Assembly (NCBI GenBank): GCA_964477455.1
Contig: CAYZHG010000039.1
Span: 1 to 7,526, forward strand
DNA: 7,526 nucleotides
Origin: CAIOJG01 sp964477455
GTDB taxonomy: Bacteria > Patescibacteriota > Patescibacteriia > Magasanikbacterales > GWA2-37-8
Direction of reading: 5' to 3'
The position numbers were made by a program, and so were the translations under genes. Position 1 is the stretch's first letter; each line of letters begins with the position of its first letter. A model generated the notes under the pieces. It was not told the DNA's origin and ran no database searches. It saw nothing but the letters and a program-made list of their open reading frames with translations. This document shows positions 4,245-7,526 of this stretch, one piece after another.

Positions 4245-6776
4245 TTAACGTGTATTAAGCTTACTCTGTGAAGTGGTGATTTTGTAGTACAACAGTTTTA
4301 CTAATTCGGTAGTGACAAAATAAGTTGCGACCACTCCAAGGATAACATATATATCTTGCAATGAAGGCTTCACAAAACGAAACCACGACAAACCAATTCC
4401 GGTAAATGGAATTATAACAGCAACTGCAACCGCAAAAATACAGAGTAGACTTAAAATAAGTGACGGGGCTTTTGTTTTTAAAAAGAAAAAATGAGTTCGT
4501 ACAGAATATATCAGAGCCAGTTCCGTAAGAACCGAACCAACAAACCAATTGGTTTGCAAAATTTGTGGTCCTTGGCGATAAAAGATTGCAAAGAAAATAA
4601 AATCGAAAATTGTACTTATAATGCCTAAAAATATCGCCATTAAAACTACTTCGCGCACATTGTAACTTCGAGGACGACGTAATTCAGAAATATCCACTGT
4701 ATCCATTGCGATAGCGATCATTGGGAAATCTGAAAGCAAATTTAATAATAAAATCTGAACCGGCAACATTGGTAAAAAAGTAATTATTAGCGATACGACC
4801 GCAATGGCATAAAAATTACCAAAGTTTGAAATCAAAGTTATTTTTAAATATTTTATCGTATTAGCAAAAATCTCTCGTCCATTTTTTATACCGTCAACAA
4901 TCACCGATAAACTACTACTCAAAAGTACGATATCGGCGGCTTCACGCGCGATATCCGAAGCACCTTCAACTACCATAGCAACGTTAGCCAACTTCAATGC
5001 AGGCGCATCATTTATGCCTTCTCCCAAAAATCCAACTTCGTATTTTTTTTGTAACAATTGAATTATGAGATATTTTTGTTGTGGTGAAACACGAGCAAAA
5101 ACATTATATTTTTCCACTGCTTCATAACGTAATTCTTCAGACATTTCTTCCAACTCTTCACCGGTAATAACATCATCAATACTTTTGGCTAAGCCAACTT
5201 GATAGGCCACCGCACCAGCCACTTCTTTGGCATCACCTGTCAAAATCTTTACCTTAACACCTAAATTTTCTGCCTGACTAATGGCCAGCTTCGTAGTCGA
5301 TTTGATAGGATCAACGAATGAAATTGCTCCAATAAATTCTAACCCCTTTTCTTCTTTTTTAATATCAGAATTTTCATTTACATTTTTAATTGCAATAATC
5401 AAAACTCTTTGTCCATTTTTACCAGCATCCTGAGCCCATTTTTTATATTCATTTTTATCTTTAACACTCAGACCAACACACAATGGTAAAACATCCTCCA
5501 ACGCACCGCGAACTATTAGCTCACAGACATTTTTCCTTGAGACCAAAACGTCATTTCGTCTTCGAAACGGGTCAAAAGGAATTTCTTTAATTCGAACTTC
5601 CGCTTTTACTTTGATTTTGTCTTTTTCAGTTAATTCATTCCAGATTGCCAAATCAAACGCATTGTTAGGTTCAGCTTTTTTTTCTCCTAAAAATGACGAG
5701 GCCAGCGCTCCGTAATACAAACATTGTTCCCTATCTTGTGATTTTACCTCCGCTATTTTCATTTTATTTTCGGTGATTGTACCAGTTTTATCTGTGCACA
5801 ACACCTCAATACTTCCCAAATCTTCTACTGCTGAAAGTCTCTTTACAACGACTTTATCCTTGGCCAATCGCAACGCACCACGCGATAACGATAGTGTGGT
5901 TACAAGTGGCAAAGCTTCAGGAATAACACTAACAGCCAAAGCGATCGAAAATAAAATTAATTCCGGGATATTGGTACCATTACCTTTAATTAAAATATTG
6001 GCGGCAAATAATAACACCAATATCATCACAATCATTTTTAAAATAAACGAACTGAATTTTGTAATCCCTTTTTCAAAAGCACTTTCTCGCACTGTTTCAA
6101 TGGTCATTTTGGTTACTTCACCCATAACGGAAGTTTTGCCAGTACCAATCACAACTCCTATCGCCTTTCCACTTACCACCAATGTACCTGAAAATACTAA
6201 ATTTTCTGCCAAGTGCACTTCACTTGCTTCTGTTTTTAATTCATTGCATTTTTTATTTACTGGCACGGATTCTCCAGTTAACACCGATTCATCGACAGTT
6301 AAATTTTCAATCTCAATTATACGAATATCTGCTGGCACCACGTCCCCTGTTTCAATTATCACAATATCTCCAGGAACTAGATCGATAGCATCTATCAACT
6401 CGTCTTTCCCTTCTCTTTTAACTCGAGCGCGAGCAATAACAAATTTTTTCAACATCAGCAAAGATCGTACCGAATGATATTCCTGACAAAAACCTAAAAT
6501 TGTATTGATTGTAATAAAAATCAATATCATTATGGCATCAATTTTTTCGCCCAGATAAAATGCTAACCCAGCCGCAAAAAATAGCAAATAAATAAAAGGC
6601 GATTTAAATTGATTCAAAAAAATATTCCACCAATGTGATTCTTTGCTAATGACTTTATTTTTTCCATAAACTTTTTGTCTATCCAAGGCTTCGTTTTTGG
6701 TCAAACCATTTACCGATGATTTTAAATCTAACAAAGTGTTTGGTATGGAAAGAGTAGTAAATTTTTTAAAATACAT
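4245..6776 (-). CDS. P-type cation-transporting ATPase (MgtA-like group)
   Basis: This complete 843-residue ion pump uses ATP, through a phospho-aspartate intermediate, to move cations across the membrane. In order: N-terminal cation ATPase domain (about 10-75), actuator domain with TGES (167-170), M4 ion-site motif PEALP (286-290), phosphorylation motif DKTGT with D329, nucleotide-domain FDPFRRR (401-407) and RGA (423-425), P-domain TGD (513-515) and hinge GEGIND (585-590), then six C-terminal helices. M6 reads LLNLLSDFPMIAIAMDTVD (677-695), close to MgtA (P3B). Together with SNFGN (650-654) and FLPMLP (667-672) this favours Mg2+ or a similar divalent ion, but P2-type Ca2+ transport is not excluded. 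The hinge has Glu where most P-type ATPases have Asp (GDGxND). The ATG at 6776 follows a TATAAT promoter and has no SD. It is transcribed alone. Confidence 0.93.
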   Translation of the reverse strand: MYFKKFTTLSIPNTLLDLKSSVNGLTKNEALDRQKVYGKNKVISKESHWWNIFLNQFKSPFIYLLFFAAGLAFYLGEKIDAIMILIFITINTILGFCQEYHSVRSLLMLKKFVIARARVKREGKDELIDAIDLVPGDIVIIETGDVVPADIRIIEIENLTVDESVLTGESVPVNKKCNELKTEASEVHLAENLVFSGTLVVSGKAIGVVIGTGKTSVMGEVTKMTIETVRESAFEKGITKFSSFILKMIVMILVLLFAANILIKGNGTNIPELILFSIALAVSVIPEALPLVTTLSLSRGALRLAKDKVVVKRLSAVEDLGSIEVLCTDKTGTITENKMKIAEVKSQDREQCLYYGALASSFLGEKKAEPNNAFDLAIWNELTEKDKIKVKAEVRIKEIPFDPFRRRNDVLVSRKNVCELIVRGALEDVLPLCVGLSVKDKNEYKKWAQDAGKNGQRVLIIAIKNVNENSDIKKEEKGLEFIGAISFVDPIKSTTKLAISQAENLGVKVKILTGDAKEVAGAVAYQVGLAKSIDDVITGEELEEMSEELRYEAVEKYNVFARVSPQQKYLIIQLLQKKYEVGFLGEGINDAPALKLANVAMVVEGASDIAREAADIVLLSSSLSVIVDGIKNGREIFANTIKYLKITLISNFGNFYAIAVVSLIITFLPMLPVQILLLNLLSDFPMIAIAMDTVDISELRRPRSYNVREVVLMAIFLGIISTIFDFIFFAIFYRQGPQILQTNWFVGSVLTELALIYSVRTHFFFLKTKAPSLILSLLCIFAVAVAVIIPFTGIGLSWFRFVKPSLQDIYVILGVVATYFVTTELVKLLYYKITTSQSKLNTR

Positions 6777-6799
6777 AATTATATATTATTAGCAAAGAT

Positions 6800-6828
6800 A
6801 TTATAACATAAAATCGATTGGTTGTTAT
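6800..6828 (-). promoter_or_regulatory. Promoter of the P-type ATPase gene
   Basis: A perfect TATAAT on the minus strand (6800-6805) lies 17 bp from ATAACA (6823-6828), which matches TTGACA at four of six positions. The start would be near 6793, giving a leader of about 17 bases with no SD. Confidence 0.55.
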
Positions 6829-6851
6829 ATGTATAATAAAAAAATAAAAAA

Positions 6852-7403
6852 TTATATTTGTTCCCAAACAAAATATGTTGTTAGACCATCCCGCTCTTCA
6901 ATGTACCCTTCTGATTTGTATTGCCTAGAAGTCAATTCCACTTTAAAAACATCTACAACATAATTAGACATTAAACCAGGATAACTAGGTGAATCTTTCT
7001 TGTCGACGATCGTTTCTATTTCATGCAATGTAACATTACTTGAAATACCCAACTCTTCTTGAATTCCACGAACCATTGCATCATGTGAATACTCACCAAA
7101 CTTCATTTTTTCTGAAACCGCCCTTCCAAAATCTCTCACTCTCACTCGCCCATCCCCAAATACCTGCTTTTCTTCCTTTAATCTAAAAGTTTTATCTCCG
7201 TCAACATAATATATATCCGCCCCTACGCCGAGCACCTTCCTTACGAGTTTACCGTCAATGTCTTTTATTAATTCTGTTTCGCCCTCTTCAATTTCTTCAA
7301 AAAGCTGCTCGATAGTTTTAGCATCTCCTTGTCCCCATTTTGAGAGATCAATGCCGTTATTTTGTAGTTGGGCTTTCAGTACCTCAATAGTTATTTTTTT
7401 CAT
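6852..7403 (-). CDS. Divergent Nudix-fold protein
   Basis: The 183-residue cytoplasmic protein carries a Nudix-like motif in its middle: E104 in KFGEYSHDAM, then RGIQEELGI (112-120). Against the Nudix consensus GX5EX7REUXEEXGU, E104, R112, E116, E117 and G119 are kept. The first Gly is E98, and the Glu after the Arg is G113. The N-terminal part (LSKWGQGDAKTIEQLFEEI, then GETEL and GKLVRKVLGV) and the later DSPSYPGLMSNYVVD recall a family of uncharacterised Nudix-like proteins also found in eukaryotes (recalled, not checked). Nudix enzymes hydrolyse nucleoside diphosphates linked to another group; whether this one is active is open. I chose the ATG at 7403 (MKKITIEVL). An ATG at 7436 would add 11 hydrophobic residues encoded inside a terminator stem. 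No SD and no clear promoter are seen. Confidence 0.7.
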   Translation of the reverse strand: MKKITIEVLKAQLQNNGIDLSKWGQGDAKTIEQLFEEIEEGETELIKDIDGKLVRKVLGVGADIYYVDGDKTFRLKEEKQVFGDGRVRVRDFGRAVSEKMKFGEYSHDAMVRGIQEELGISSNVTLHEIETIVDKKDSPSYPGLMSNYVVDVFKVELTSRQYKSEGYIEERDGLTTYFVWEQI

Positions 7404-7428
7404 AATGAATTTAAATATATTTAAAAAG

Positions 7429-7458
7429 AAAAACATCGACTAGAAGTTGGTGTTTTTT
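7429..7458. terminator. Bidirectional hairpin terminator upstream of the Nudix gene
   Basis: A 7-bp stem (7434-7440 with 7446-7452, two G-T wobbles on the + RNA) has a 5-base loop. It is flanked by an A-tract (7429-7433) and a T-tract (7453-7458). On the minus strand it would stop transcription entering from beyond the window, or act as an attenuator if the Nudix promoter lies further right. No + strand gene precedes it. Confidence 0.5.
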
Positions 7459-7526
7459 GAGCTGTATATACGAACAAGTTCGGACGATTTTTCGGAACAA
7501 ATAGCGAATAACGAAACGAACGGGGG
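7459..7526. other. Unassigned CGAA-rich stretch at the window edge
   Basis: No gene is visible. The stretch holds a small dyad CGAAC-AA-GTTCG (7471-7482) beside a TATATA box (7465-7470), then several further CGAA/TTCG words and ends in a G-run. It may be the control region of a gene outside the window or of the Nudix gene. Confidence 0.3.

Noticed and set aside
5773..6477. A 234-codon open frame on + opposite the P-type ATPase
   Set aside because: It lies wholly antisense to well-conserved ATPase motifs, has no recognisable domain and has low-complexity Ser/Thr/Ile-rich composition. It is a shadow of the real gene.
7471..7482. CGAACAAGTTCG as a LexA/SOS box
   Set aside because: The Gram-positive LexA box needs a 4-base spacer between GAAC and GTTC; here it is 2 bases, and no SOS gene is next to it.

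Overview
This window is AT-rich and densely packed bacterial DNA. It has short intergenic gaps, sigma70-type promoters (TTGACA with TATAAT-like boxes at 17-bp spacing), tRNA genes without an encoded CCA, and almost no Shine-Dalgarno (SD) sequences before its genes. All genes read cleanly with the standard bacterial code. The protein set (AI-2E-type permease, Znu-type transporter with its own Fur-family regulator, MgtA-like P-type ATPase, small membrane zinc-finger protein) and the style of the sequence would suit a small-genome lineage such as Patescibacteria/CPR. That placement is inference, because nothing here is a phylogenetic marker.

Layout. Positions 1-368 hold the 3' end of an AI-2E family membrane protein on +. 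It converges on two minus-strand tRNA genes, initiator tRNA-Met(CAT) at 414-487 and tRNA-Gly(GCC) at 588-660. Each tRNA has its own promoter and its own intrinsic terminator. From about 734 to 3740 a + strand operon runs in the order substrate-binding protein (znuA), ATPase (znuC), permease (znuB) and Fur-family regulator. It starts from one strong promoter that carries a palindrome, the obvious candidate binding site for the regulator encoded at the operon's end. Together these form a self-contained zinc (possibly manganese) uptake and sensing unit.

Positions 3741-4240 differ from everything around them. Base composition rises to about 50% G+C (my hand count for 3901-4080), SD motifs appear, and several perfect or near-perfect inverted repeats are present. 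The block encodes one small minus-strand protein with a membrane helix and a C-terminal zinc finger. The finger looks like a RanBP2-type finger interrupted by about 10 residues, and a perfect 13-bp palindrome lies across that interruption. Downstream is a possible 9-codon ORF with a strong SD, then a terminator hairpin. Upstream is a promoter and a leader with a perfect 12-bp hairpin.

Positions 4245-6776 (minus) encode a complete P-type cation ATPase closest to the MgtA-like group. Positions 6852-7403 (minus) encode a divergent Nudix-fold protein. The last 90 bases hold a hairpin terminator and an unassigned CGAA-rich stretch.

The observations most worth a second look are the C33 in the bacterial initiator tRNA (normally U33), the palindromic insertion in the zinc-finger gene, and the SD-rich, structure-rich cassette in an otherwise SD-less neighbourhood.
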